Source: Nitrospirae bacterium CG1_02_44_142
GTDB taxonomy: Bacteria; Nitrospirota; Thermodesulfovibrionia; Thermodesulfovibrionales; UBA1546
Assembly: GCA_001871685.1 (NCBI GenBank)
Contig: MNVK01000035.1
Coordinates: 1 to 13,008 of the forward strand
Length of the DNA: 13,008 nt
Reading direction: 5' to 3'
Part shown: positions 7,966 to 13,008 of the stretch, in pieces
Position numbering within the stretch: position 1 is the first letter of the stretch
How the letters are laid out: each line of letters opens with the position of its first letter
The notes under the pieces: model-generated
Told to the model about the DNA's origin: nothing
The model's database searches: none
Seen by the model: only the letters and a program-made list of their open reading frames with translations
Position numbers and translations under genes: made by a program

Positions 7966-8235
7966 CTATTTTCTAAGCCCTAACCGCTCAATCACCTTTG
8001 CGTATCGTTCCTTGCTTGAGGACTTCAGATAGTCAAGCAGCTTTCTCCTCTGACTGACAAGTTGAAGAAGTCCGCGGCGTGAATGGTGGTCGCTTTTATG
8101 GGTTCTAAAATGTTCTGTTAGATAATTTATCCTCTCACTCAGGATAGCCAGCTGAACTTCCGGAGAGCCGGTGTCCTTTTCGTGAACCTTATACTGCTCT
8201 ATAATTGTCTGTTTCTTCTCTTTATTGAGAGGCAT
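7966..8235 (-). CDS. rpsO: 30S ribosomal protein S15
   Basis: 89 residues, exactly the usual length. The family signature is clear: [51 protein letters not shown] (about 21-71), containing the 16S rRNA-binding helices and the invariant H-x-K-D-x-x-S-R-R-G. S15 binds the central domain of 16S rRNA early in 30S assembly. The gene is first of the rpsO-pnp pair, with pnp starting 14 bp after its stop. Its ribosome binding site AAAGGTGGTG (8241-8250) is close to ideal. In E. coli S15 represses its own mRNA through a leader pseudoknot; I could not recognise such a structure here. Confidence 0.99.
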   Translation of the reverse strand: MPLNKEKKQTIIEQYKVHEKDTGSPEVQLAILSERINYLTEHFRTHKSDHHSRRGLLQLVSQRRKLLDYLKSSSKERYAKVIERLGLRK

Positions 8236-8240
8236 TAAAT

Positions 8241-8250
8241 CACCACCTTT
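8241..8250 (-). promoter_or_regulatory. Strong Shine-Dalgarno of rpsO
   Basis: Minus-strand AAAGGTGGTG differs by one base from a full 9-10 base complement of the 16S rRNA 3' end and lies 5 bases before the ATG, as expected for a highly expressed ribosomal gene. Confidence 0.8.
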
Positions 8251-8473
8251 CTGTATTTAGGTAAGTTAAAGGTTAACATAACGGCTTTAATTCTGTAAAC
8301 CCTGCAAAACTCAGTGCTCTGCCTTGTCGCCTTATAACAAAAACACTTGACACATTATCGTTAAAATAATCGCCAGTTCAATAATGAAGTGCAACACTTG
8401 GGAGAGCAGAAAGGTAAAGGCTATCTTAAGTGTCTATGGGAATCTCTGGATACAAGTTCTTCTGTCGGAAAAT
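8251..8473. other. Divergent intergenic region between rpsO and the RAYT element
   Basis: About 220 bp with no convincing gene. It holds the rpsO leader (no clear promoter boxes found on the minus strand), the left copy of the 28-bp direct repeat (8340-8367), a small AAGTG-CAA-CACTT hairpin (8388-8400) and unassigned sequence to the left end of the RAYT element. A 45-codon open frame (8384-8521) runs through it into the transposon end and resembles nothing I recognise. Confidence 0.5.
8340..8367 (+). repeat. 28-bp direct repeat, left copy (carries TTGACA)
   Basis: Identical over 28 bp to 9926-9953, 1,586 bp to the right. It contains TTGACA (8347-8352) and the core ACACATTATCGTTAAAAT (8350-8367). 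The core recurs with three changes inside the brnT promoter (9320-9337). No good -10 box follows this copy at normal spacing, so it may be a relic of a promoter or operator rather than an active one. Confidence 0.9.
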
Positions 8474-8495
8474 ATAGGGACACTTCCCATATTTC

Positions 8496-8524
8496 TTGAC
8501 AAATTGGAATGTTTTGGATAGCAT
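8496..8524 (+). promoter_or_regulatory. Possible promoter of the RAYT gene
   Basis: TTGACA (8496-8501) with a 17-bp spacer to TAGCAT (8519-8524), 7 bases before the ATG at 8532. The -35 is perfect but the -10 is weak (TA...T only). It would give an almost leaderless message, in line with the absence of a ribosome binding site. Confidence 0.35.
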
Positions 8525-8531
8525 AATACCT

Positions 8532-9206
8532 ATGCCGAGGATTGCAAGAGTATGTGCTGACGGATACCCTCACCACATAACACAAAGAGGTAACAATAAA
8601 GAGAAAGCCTTTTTTGATGATGAGGACAAGAGATTTTATCTTGAGGTGCTTCTCCGATATAAAGACAAATATAACATTAAGATACTCGCATACTGCCTAA
8701 TGGGAAACCATGTCCATATCCTTGCAGTGCCTGAAAAGGAAACATCGTTTGCCAGAGGCATAGGCGGGACAAATCTGATTTATACTCAATACATAAACCG
8801 CAGATATAACAGAAGCGGAAGGCTGTGGCAGAACCGATTCTTTTCGTCAGTAGTGGAGAAAGAGCCTTATTTATGGGCAGTGATGAGGTACATAGAGCAG
8901 AATCCGGTAAGGGCAAAACTTGTAAAGAGAGCAGAAGACTATCAGTGGTCAAGCGCAAGGGCACATGTATTAGACATTAAGAACAACCTCCTTTCAAATG
9001 AGAGTTGGTTTAATGAGAAAGAAATTAAATCATATAAGGAATTCTTAAGTAAAGATGCTAAGGAGATAAATGCGGCTATAAGGCGTGCGACATCAACTGG
9101 CAGACCATTGGGCAGTGAAGGGTTTATAAAAAAACTGGAGAGGATATTGAAGCGAAATCTTTTTCCGAAGAAGGGCGGCAGGCACAAAAAGAAGGGGAAG
9201 AAATAA
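8532..9206 (+). CDS. REP-associated tyrosine transposase (RAYT, IS200/IS605-related Y1 family)
   Basis: 224 residues from the ATG at 8532, which gives the typical N-terminus MPRIARV-x-x-x-GYPHHITQRGNN. The frame is open back to a TTG at 8496, but those 12 extra codons overlap the promoter-like boxes and are not family-like. The HUH metal motif is H60-V-H62 in MGNHVHILAVP; the catalytic Tyr is Y120 in MRYIEQNPVRAKLV; QWSSARAH (138-145) and a basic C-terminal tail (210-224) are also typical. The gene looks intact. RAYTs nick REP-type hairpin DNA and are usually single-copy, domesticated genes. It sits between hairpin inverted repeats on the plus strand, opposite to rpsO. Confidence 0.95.
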   Translation: MPRIARVCADGYPHHITQRGNNKEKAFFDDEDKRFYLEVLLRYKDKYNIKILAYCLMGNHVHILAVPEKETSFARGIGGTNLIYTQYINRRYNRSGRLWQNRFFSSVVEKEPYLWAVMRYIEQNPVRAKLVKRAEDYQWSSARAHVLDIKNNLLSNESWFNEKEIKSYKEFLSKDAKEINAAIRRATSTGRPLGSEGFIKKLERILKRNLFPKKGGRHKKKGKK

Positions 9207-9220
9207 TATGGGAAGTGTCC

Positions 9221-9258
9221 CTATGTTTTTCCTATGTTTTTCGCTATGTTTTTCGCTA
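9221..9258 (+). repeat. Short tandem repeat CTATGTTTTTC(G), three copies
   Basis: CTATGTTTTTC occurs at 9221-9231, 9232-9242 and 9244-9254, the last two followed by G, and a partial CTA follows at 9256. The first copy is part of the right end of the RAYT element, so the array looks like slippage or repeated end-copying at that boundary. Confidence 0.85.
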
Positions 9259-9299
9259 GAGCCGATCGCAGCCCGCTGGGCTGCTCCGGCTCAGCTTTT
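9255..9299 (+). terminator. Strong GC-rich hairpin followed by TTTT
   Basis: Outer stem GCT-(A)-GAGCCG (9255-9264) pairs with CGGCTC-AGC (9287-9295); inner stem CAGCCC (9269-9274) pairs with GGGCTG (9278-9283) around a GCT loop; TTTT follows directly (9296-9299). It lies 49 bp past the RAYT stop and just before brnT, so it should end transcription from the RAYT side and insulate the toxin-antitoxin promoter. It could also be a REP-like hairpin itself. Confidence 0.65.
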
Positions 9300-9307
9300 C
9301 ATCAATA

Positions 9308-9337
9308 TTGACAAAAGGCACACATTGTCGTAAATAT
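9308..9337 (+). promoter_or_regulatory. Promoter and probable operator of the brnT-brnA pair
   Basis: TTGACA (9308-9313), 17-bp spacer, TAAATA (9331-9336), then ATG at 9343: transcription would start at or next to the start codon, giving a leaderless or nearly leaderless mRNA. Inside lies an inverted pair GACAA (9310-9314) and TTGTC (9325-9329), a candidate site for the ribbon-helix-helix antitoxin, which in this family represses its own operon. The segment 9320-9337 is a three-mismatch copy of the core of the 28-bp repeats at 8340 and 9926. Confidence 0.6.
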
Positions 9338-9342
9338 ATATC

Positions 9343-9621
9343 ATGAAGGTTTTCCGATGGGACAACGATAAAAATGAATTACTGAAGAATAACAGAGGGG
9401 TTTGCTTTGAACAAGTAGTTGTTTTGATGGAGCGGGAAGATGTGCTTGAAACAGTTGAACACCCAAATCAAAATAAATATCCTGGACAAAAAATAGCGAC
9501 AGTCATGATTGATGATTATGCTTATCTTGTCCCTTATGTTCAGAAGAGCGACGAGATATTTTTAAAAACCATAATTCCCAGCAGAAAAGCCACAAACAAA
9601 TATATGAGGTCAAAAAAATGA
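9343..9621 (+). CDS. brnT: BrnT-family type II toxin (RNase-type)
   Basis: 92 residues, standard for BrnT (DUF497). Family marks: N-terminal FRWDNDKNELLKNNRGVCFEQV (4-25), a central strand pair, and C-terminal FLKTIIPSRKATNKY (73-87), matching the usual ISaR-x-a-x-x-E/Y end. Known BrnT proteins are ribonuclease-like toxins of the RelE fold that inhibit translation and are held in check by BrnA. The toxin is the first gene and overlaps the antitoxin by ATGA (9618-9621), the usual brnTA order. There is no ribosome binding site before its ATG, so it may be translated from a leaderless message. It appears intact. The symbol is by family resemblance. Confidence 0.85.
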   Translation: MKVFRWDNDKNELLKNNRGVCFEQVVVLMEREDVLETVEHPNQNKYPGQKIATVMIDDYAYLVPYVQKSDEIFLKTIIPSRKATNKYMRSKK

Positions 9622-9902
9622 AAAAGACAATATTAGATGCAGAAGAAAAAGATATTCTGGATTCATATGAGCGTGGAGAATGGAAACCTATTAAGAATCC
9701 AAAAGCAGAAATCAATAAACTACAGGAGTACGCAAGGAATACACTGCAAAAAGACAAGAGAATAAATATTAGAATGTCATCAAAGGATTTAGACCAGGTT
9801 CAGGTGATTGCTGCCCAAGAAGGCATCCCTTATCAGACACTAATATCCAGTGTTATTCATAAATATGTCTCAGGATATTTATTAGAAAAAAAGAGGGCTT
9901 AA
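9618..9902 (+). CDS. brnA: BrnA/CopG-type ribbon-helix-helix antitoxin
   Basis: 94 residues. The acidic, charged N-terminal half (1-45) is the likely toxin-binding part; the C-terminal half is a ribbon-helix-helix DNA-binding fold: strand RINIRMS (48-54), first helix KDLDQVQVIAAQ (56-67), turn EGIPY (68-72) and second helix QTLISSVIHKYVSG (73-86). The KDKRINIRMSSKDL...GIPYQTLISS pattern is that of CopG-type antitoxins found with BrnT toxins. It overlaps brnT by 4 bp and has TGAGGT (9605-9610) seven bases before its ATG, a better ribosome binding site than the toxin has, which would favour antitoxin over toxin. It likely represses the pair by binding the promoter at 9308-9337. Confidence 0.85.
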   Translation: MKKTILDAEEKDILDSYERGEWKPIKNPKAEINKLQEYARNTLQKDKRINIRMSSKDLDQVQVIAAQEGIPYQTLISSVIHKYVSGYLLEKKRA

Positions 9903-9925
9903 CCTAAAAAACTGCTGCAACTGAG

Positions 9926-9953
9926 AAAACACTTGACACATTATCGTTAAAAT
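9926..9953 (+). repeat. 28-bp direct repeat, right copy
   Basis: Exact copy of 8340-8367 in the same orientation. Here the TTGACA is followed at proper spacing by a usable -10 box, so this copy may drive argH. Together the two copies bracket the RAYT and brnTA genes. Confidence 0.9.
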
Positions 9954-9961
9954 TTTATTCT
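9933..9961 (+). promoter_or_regulatory. Putative argH promoter
   Basis: TTGACA (9933-9938), 17-bp spacer, TATTCT (9956-9961), about 100 bp before the argH start. The -35 is perfect and lies inside the right 28-bp repeat; the -10 matches four of six positions. The leader downstream contains a dispersed palindromic repeat. Confidence 0.5.
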
Positions 9962-9993
9962 TACAATGTATAAATGAAATAACAATATTTGCC

Positions 9994-10056
9994 GTCATTG
10001 CGAGCCGAAGGCGAAGCAATCTCAAAGTTTAGATCCCTCGCTGCGCTCGGGATGAC
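9994..10056 (+). repeat. Dispersed palindromic repeat (GTCATTGCGAG...GGGATGAC type)
   Basis: 63-bp element in the argH leader with inverted ends: GTCATTGCGAG (9994-10004) and CTCGGGATGAC (10046-10056) match at 9 of 11 positions when one is complemented. The interior has AGCCGAAGGCGAAGCAATCTC and CCCTCGCTGCGCTCGGG, the kind of sequence seen as a high-copy intergenic repeat in many bacterial genomes (from memory). It ends 13 bp before the argH start and is probably transcribed as leader RNA. Confidence 0.8.
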
Positions 10057-10069
10057 AGACAGAGGCATT

Positions 10070-11443
10070 ATGAAAAAACCGTGGGCTGGAAGGTTTACTG
10101 AAAAGACGGCAATGGTAGTTGAGCATTTCACAGAATCAATATCATTTGACCGGAGGCTGTGGAAATACGATATTGAGGGAAGCGTTGCCCACGCAACGAT
10201 GCTCGGCAAACAGAAAATCATCTCTCGGAAAGACTCATCAGCAATAATCAACGGGCTCAGAAATATTGCAGAAGAAATTGAAGCAGGCAGCTTTAAATTT
10301 GCAGTTGAACTTGAAGATATTCACATGAACATTGAGGCGGCGCTTATAAAAAATATCGGGGACGCCGGCAAAAAACTCCACACAGCGCGTTCAAGAAACG
10401 ACCAGGTGGCCCTTGACCTGAGACTCTATCTGAGGGCTGAGACAAAAGAAATAATATCGCTCATAAAAAATATTCAGAAGACGATGCTCAATGCCGCAGA
10501 AAAGAATACCGACATCATCATGCCGGGCTACACGCATCTGCAGAGGGCTCAGCCTGTTCTCCTATCGCATCATCTCCTTGCCTATATTGAGATGCTCCGG
10601 AGGGACAGGGAACGCCTTGAAGACTCTCTGAAGAGGATAAATGTCTTTCCTCTCGGCTCATGCGCTCTGGCAGGGACATCCCTGCCGATTGACAGGGTTT
10701 ATGCAGCGAAGCTGCTTGGATTTAAAGCCATCGCTGAAAACAGCATTGACGCTGTCTCGGACAGGGACTTCGCAATAGAGTTTTTAACAGATGCAGGCAT
10801 ACTAATGATGCACCTGTCCCGCTTCGCAGAAGAACTTATCCTGTGGTCCACGGAAGAGTTTTCATTTATTGAACTGCCCGATGCATTTACAACAGGCTCA
10901 AGTATAATGCCTCAGAAAAAAAATCCTGACGTGGCTGAATTAATAAGAGGGAAAAGCGGAAGAATCTACGGAAATATGATAGCGCTCATGACAGTGATGA
11001 AGGGACTGCCCCTTGCATATAACAGGGATATGCAGGAAGACAAGGCGCCTGTTTTTGACACCGTGGACGCCGTTAAATTATGCCTGACAGTCCTTGCGCA
11101 GATGATGCCTCAGATAAAATTTATGAAGGAGAGGATGCGTGAGGCTGCAGGAAAGGCATATTCCACTGCTACAGATATCGCAGAATATCTCGTAAGAAAA
11201 GGAATTCCGTTCAGACAGGCTCATGAGATAACAGGGAAGATTGTCCGTTACTGCATTAAGAACAAAAAACAGCTTGGAGAAATTTCTGTCACTGAGTTCA
11301 GAAATTTTTCTAACATTATTTCAAAAGACATTTACTCGCATCTCAGCGCTGAAAACTCTGTGAAGGCAAAGAACTCAAGAGGCGGGACCTCCCCATCGGA
11401 AGTGAAAAAGCAGATAAAGAGACTGAAACGGCTGATAAAATGA
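10070..11443 (+). CDS. argH: Argininosuccinate lyase
   Basis: 457 residues, the normal length. It splits argininosuccinate into arginine and fumarate, the last step of arginine synthesis, as a cytoplasmic tetramer. Signatures: MKKPWAGRF at the N-terminus, [18 protein letters not shown] (105-122), [12 protein letters not shown] (151-162, with the active-site T155-H156), the mobile-loop signature [11 protein letters not shown] (276-286, catalytic S277) and [11 protein letters not shown] (315-325). The start was set at 10070 because the family begins exactly with MKKPWAGRF and AGAGG lies 4 bases upstream; the longer open frame from 9989 only translates the repeat in the leader. The stop overlaps the next ATG as ATGA, suggesting co-transcription with the lipoprotein gene and panB. 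Confidence 0.97.
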   Translation: MKKPWAGRFTEKTAMVVEHFTESISFDRRLWKYDIEGSVAHATMLGKQKIISRKDSSAIINGLRNIAEEIEAGSFKFAVELEDIHMNIEAALIKNIGDAGKKLHTARSRNDQVALDLRLYLRAETKEIISLIKNIQKTMLNAAEKNTDIIMPGYTHLQRAQPVLLSHHLLAYIEMLRRDRERLEDSLKRINVFPLGSCALAGTSLPIDRVYAAKLLGFKAIAENSIDAVSDRDFAIEFLTDAGILMMHLSRFAEELILWSTEEFSFIELPDAFTTGSSIMPQKKNPDVAELIRGKSGRIYGNMIALMTVMKGLPLAYNRDMQEDKAPVFDTVDAVKLCLTVLAQMMPQIKFMKERMREAAGKAYSTATDIAEYLVRKGIPFRQAHEITGKIVRYCIKNKKQLGEISVTEFRNFSNIISKDIYSHLSAENSVKAKNSRGGTSPSEVKKQIKRLKRLIK

Positions 11444-12474
11444 AAGCGGTCAGCGCTCGGCAGTTAAAACAGGATTCAGGATACAACCCCCCTCTATCCC
11501 CCCTTAGTAAGGGAGGAATTAAAGGGGGGTATCAGGCATCATCATGCATCGTATATCGTGCATCTTTTTTGTTGTTTGCTGCTTGCCTCATACTTACATC
11601 TTCCTGCGGCAAAAAAGGGCCTCCTACCCTTAAAGCCTATGAAAAACCACTCGCCCCTGCCGCCCTTAAGGCAACACTCAGAGAGGACAGGATTATCCTC
11701 TCATGGGCATACAGTTCTAAAAAGGAGAATCTGAAAGAATTTCATATTCTCAGGGCAGAGGACAGCGGCTTTCAGAAAATAGCGTCTGTGAGCAAGGACG
11801 AAAGTTCCTACGCAGATTTTAATTTTAGGACAGGCGTTCCGTATAAATACAAGGTAGTTGCAAGGAGCCTGAAAAAAGTCCTCAGCAATGATTCCAATAT
11901 AATTGCAATAAAACCCGAAGCCGTCCCTCCGGCTCCAAAGAATATATCATTCAAGGTCGGCAATGACGCCCTGAACATTTCATGGGAAAGCGCAGGCGAA
12001 AATGCGCTCTATAATGTTTACAGAAGCTCCGAAAAAGGTAAATACAGCATTAATCCAATCAATAAAGAACCGCTGACCGCGTCCAAATATTCCGACACTC
12101 TGGAAACAGGCGGACCTGTTTACTATACAATACGCAGTCTCCTGAACAAGGAATTCAGGAATGAGGGGCGGGCATCAGGGGAAATAGAGGTTAACCCTTC
12201 AACCTTTATCCCTACAAAGCCGGAAGGGTTTCAAACAGTCGCAGCAGACGACAAAGCCGTTATTATATGGAAAGAAGCTCCTGAGACCTGGGTAACAAAA
12301 TACAGGGTTTACGAGAAAGTGAATGAAAAAGACGGATTCAAACTCGTAAGAGAATCCGTAACTCCTGCGTTTACTTTGAGAGAGAAAACAGGGATGAAGC
12401 ACATATACAGGATAACTGCCGTAGGGCCGCTTAAAGAGAGCGAACCTTCAGAAATGATTGCGGTTGATTTTTAA
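11440..12474 (+). CDS. FN3-repeat lipoprotein with LptM-like N-terminal motif; N-terminus uncertain
   Basis: 344 residues if started at the ATG overlapping the argH stop. A hydrophobic segment (about 42-52) leads to LTSSC with C56 as the likely lipidated Cys, followed by GKKGPP, the C-G-x-K-G-P start seen in LptM/YifL-type small lipoproteins. Thr at -3 of the lipobox is unusual. The mature part (56-344) has three fibronectin type III-like modules (about 71-157, 163-250, 257-344), each with a W or Y core and Y-x-V-x-A strands (ILSWAYS, NISWESA, IIWKEAP). It likely sits on the outer membrane facing the periplasm. The first 35 residues include 16 encoded by a palindromic repeat (residues 16-31) and make a far too long n-region; a start at ATG 11544 plus one base fewer in T6 (11565-11570) would give a normal signal peptide. 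Exact function unknown. Confidence 0.75.
   Translation: MKAVSARQLKQDSGYNPPLSPLSKGGIKGGYQASSCIVYRASFLLFAACLILTSSCGKKGPPTLKAYEKPLAPAALKATLREDRIILSWAYSSKKENLKEFHILRAEDSGFQKIASVSKDESSYADFNFRTGVPYKYKVVARSLKKVLSNDSNIIAIKPEAVPPAPKNISFKVGNDALNISWESAGENALYNVYRSSEKGKYSINPINKEPLTASKYSDTLETGGPVYYTIRSLLNKEFRNEGRASGEIEVNPSTFIPTKPEGFQTVAADDKAVIIWKEAPETWVTKYRVYEKVNEKDGFKLVRESVTPAFTLREKTGMKHIYRITAVGPLKESEPSEMIAVDF
11487..11530 (+). repeat. In-frame copy of the palindromic C/G-rich repeat inside the lipoprotein gene
   Basis: Outer arms CCCCCC (11487-11492) and GGGGGG (11524-11529), extended by GATAC/GTATC-like flanks, enclose an inner palindrome CCCTTA-G-TAAGGG (11501-11513). It matches the subunits of the element beside pnp (5678-5789) in order and orientation: C-rich arm, TTAnTAA palindrome, GGRATTAA, G-run. 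Read with the lipoprotein frame it encodes [16 protein letters not shown]. Confidence 0.85.
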
Positions 12475-12480
12475 AGGAGA
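12473..12480 (+). promoter_or_regulatory. Shine-Dalgarno of panB
   Basis: AAAGGAGA overlaps the lipoprotein stop codon and ends 7 bases before the panB ATG at 12488, supporting that start and coupling of the two genes. Confidence 0.75.
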
Positions 12481-12487
12481 GATATTT

Positions 12488-13008
12488 ATGCCGAAGACAA
12501 CCATTCAGGATTTTTTAAAGAAAAAATTAGAGAAGAAAAAAATCACGATGCTGACAGCTTATGACTATCCGTTCGCTCAGATAGTTGATGAGGCGGGCAT
12601 TGACGCAATACTTGTCGGAGACTCTCTCGGAATGGTGGTTCAGGGATTGGAAAACACGCTTCCCGTCACAATGGATGAGATGATATACCACACAAAGATG
12701 GTTTCAAGAGCAGTTAAAAATGCAATGGTCATTGGAGACATGCCATTCATGTCCTATCAGGCAAGCGTAGAAGACGCCGTAAGGAATGCGGGAAGGTTTT
12801 TGAAGGAGGCAGGCGCATCAGCAATAAAGATTGAAGGCGGCGCTGAAGTGGCAGAGCACATTAAGACAATGACAAAATCAGATATCCCTGTTATGGCGCA
12901 CATAGGCCTTACTCCCCAGTCAATACACAGGATGGGAGGATATAAGGTTCAGGGAAAGACAGAGGAAGCGCAGAAAAAACTGATTAAAGAGGCGCACCTT
13001 GCAGAGGA
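12488..13008 (+). CDS. panB: Ketopantoate hydroxymethyltransferase, 5' part
   Basis: The first 173 residues are present; the gene runs off the window. PanB adds a hydroxymethyl group from methylene-tetrahydrofolate to 2-oxoisovalerate, the first step of pantothenate and hence CoA synthesis, in a TIM-barrel decamer. Visible landmarks: [18 protein letters not shown] (22-39), [11 protein letters not shown] (43-53, metal ligand D45), HTKMVSRA (68-75), IGDMPFMSY (82-90, metal ligand D84), IKIEGG (113-118, metal ligand E116) and [10 protein letters not shown] (136-145). The catalytic Glu expected near residue 180 is beyond the edge. It starts 13 bp after the lipoprotein stop with a good ribosome binding site, so it is probably in one transcript with argH. 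Confidence 0.96.
   Translation, partial: MPKTTIQDFLKKKLEKKKITMLTAYDYPFAQIVDEAGIDAILVGDSLGMVVQGLENTLPVTMDEMIYHTKMVSRAVKNAMVIGDMPFMSYQASVEDAVRNAGRFLKEAGASAIKIEGGAEVAEHIKTMTKSDIPVMAHIGLTPQSIHRMGGYKVQGKTEEAQKKLIKEAHLAE

Larger units (their letters stand above)
8474..9224 (+). mobile_element. RAYT element bounded by 19-bp inverted repeats
   Basis: The perfect 19-bp inverted repeat ATAGGGACACTTCCCATAT (8474-8492) and its complement (9206-9224) enclose the RAYT gene tightly; the right repeat begins at the last base of the stop codon. Similarity continues outward (AAAA...) and inward (TTTCTT) with small gaps. Each end folds by itself as a hairpin (ATA.GGGA, 4-base loop, TCCC.TAT with one bulged base), the shape of a REP sequence. 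The unit is 751 bp. RAYTs are known to process REP-like hairpins by single-strand chemistry, so these ends are its likely substrate. Confidence 0.8.

Noticed and set aside
8251..8340. rpsO promoter and S15-binding pseudoknot leader
   Set aside because: No pair of -35/-10 boxes at acceptable spacing and no clear pseudoknot could be found by eye.
8384..8521. 45-codon open frame between rpsO and the RAYT gene
   Set aside because: No ribosome binding site, no recognisable similarity, and it runs into the transposon's inverted repeat.
8496..8531. TTG start adding 12 codons to the RAYT gene
   Set aside because: MPRIARV is the family N-terminus and the TTG overlaps a TTGACA box and lies just inside the transposon end.
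8340..9953. 28-bp repeats as part of a CRISPR array
   Set aside because: Only two copies, 1.6 kb apart with genes between; no regular spacing and no cas genes.
9989..10069. N-terminal extension of argH from the ATG at 9989
   Set aside because: The extra 27 residues are a translation of the dispersed repeat; the ArgH family starts at MKKPWAGRF and a ribosome binding site lies just before 10070.

Overview
The window reads as bacterial chromosome from a gram-negative-type, probably anaerobic lineage. The content and layout (rpsO-pnp-M16 peptidase; argH-lipoprotein-panB; a CHASE2 Ser/Thr kinase with phosphatase and FHA partner; many short palindromic dispersed repeats) would suit Nitrospirota, with Desulfobacterota-like groups as an alternative. 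No marker gene here fixes the taxonomy, so this is inference.

Left part, minus strand (1-4326): a three-gene signalling cluster transcribed right to left. It holds a membrane CHASE2-TPR-Ser/Thr kinase, a PP2C phosphatase and a two-FHA-domain protein, i.e. writer, eraser and reader of phospho-Thr signalling. Kinase and phosphatase lie in the same reading frame, separated by one TGA and one sense codon, and the phosphatase starts with TTG. The first 215 bp of the window are an exact tandem copy of the next 215 bp. They carry an orphan copy of the FHA gene's 3' end, which is either a real duplication or an assembly artefact at a contig edge.

Centre, minus strand (4402-8235): rpsO, pnp and an M16 metallopeptidase, a widely conserved neighbourhood. 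A roughly 110-bp palindromic C/G-rich repeat sits between pnp and the peptidase gene and contains a terminator-like hairpin facing pnp.

Accessory island, plus strand (about 8340-9953): a compact RAYT (Y1/HUH-type, REP-associated tyrosine transposase) element bounded by 19-bp perfect inverted repeats that each fold as an imperfect hairpin; a strong hairpin/terminator; and a BrnT/BrnA-like toxin-antitoxin pair. Two identical 28-bp direct repeats carrying a TTGACA box bracket the island. A diverged third copy of their core overlaps the brnT promoter.

Right part, plus strand (9994-13008): a GTCAT/ATGAC-bounded dispersed repeat in the argH leader; argH (last step of arginine synthesis); a FN3-repeat lipoprotein with an LptM-like start overlapping argH by ATGA; and the 5' part of panB (pantothenate synthesis). 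The lipoprotein's 5' end contains an in-frame copy of the same palindromic repeat family found beside pnp. A one-base change in a T6 run would restore a textbook signal peptide, so its N-terminus is the least certain gene boundary in the window.
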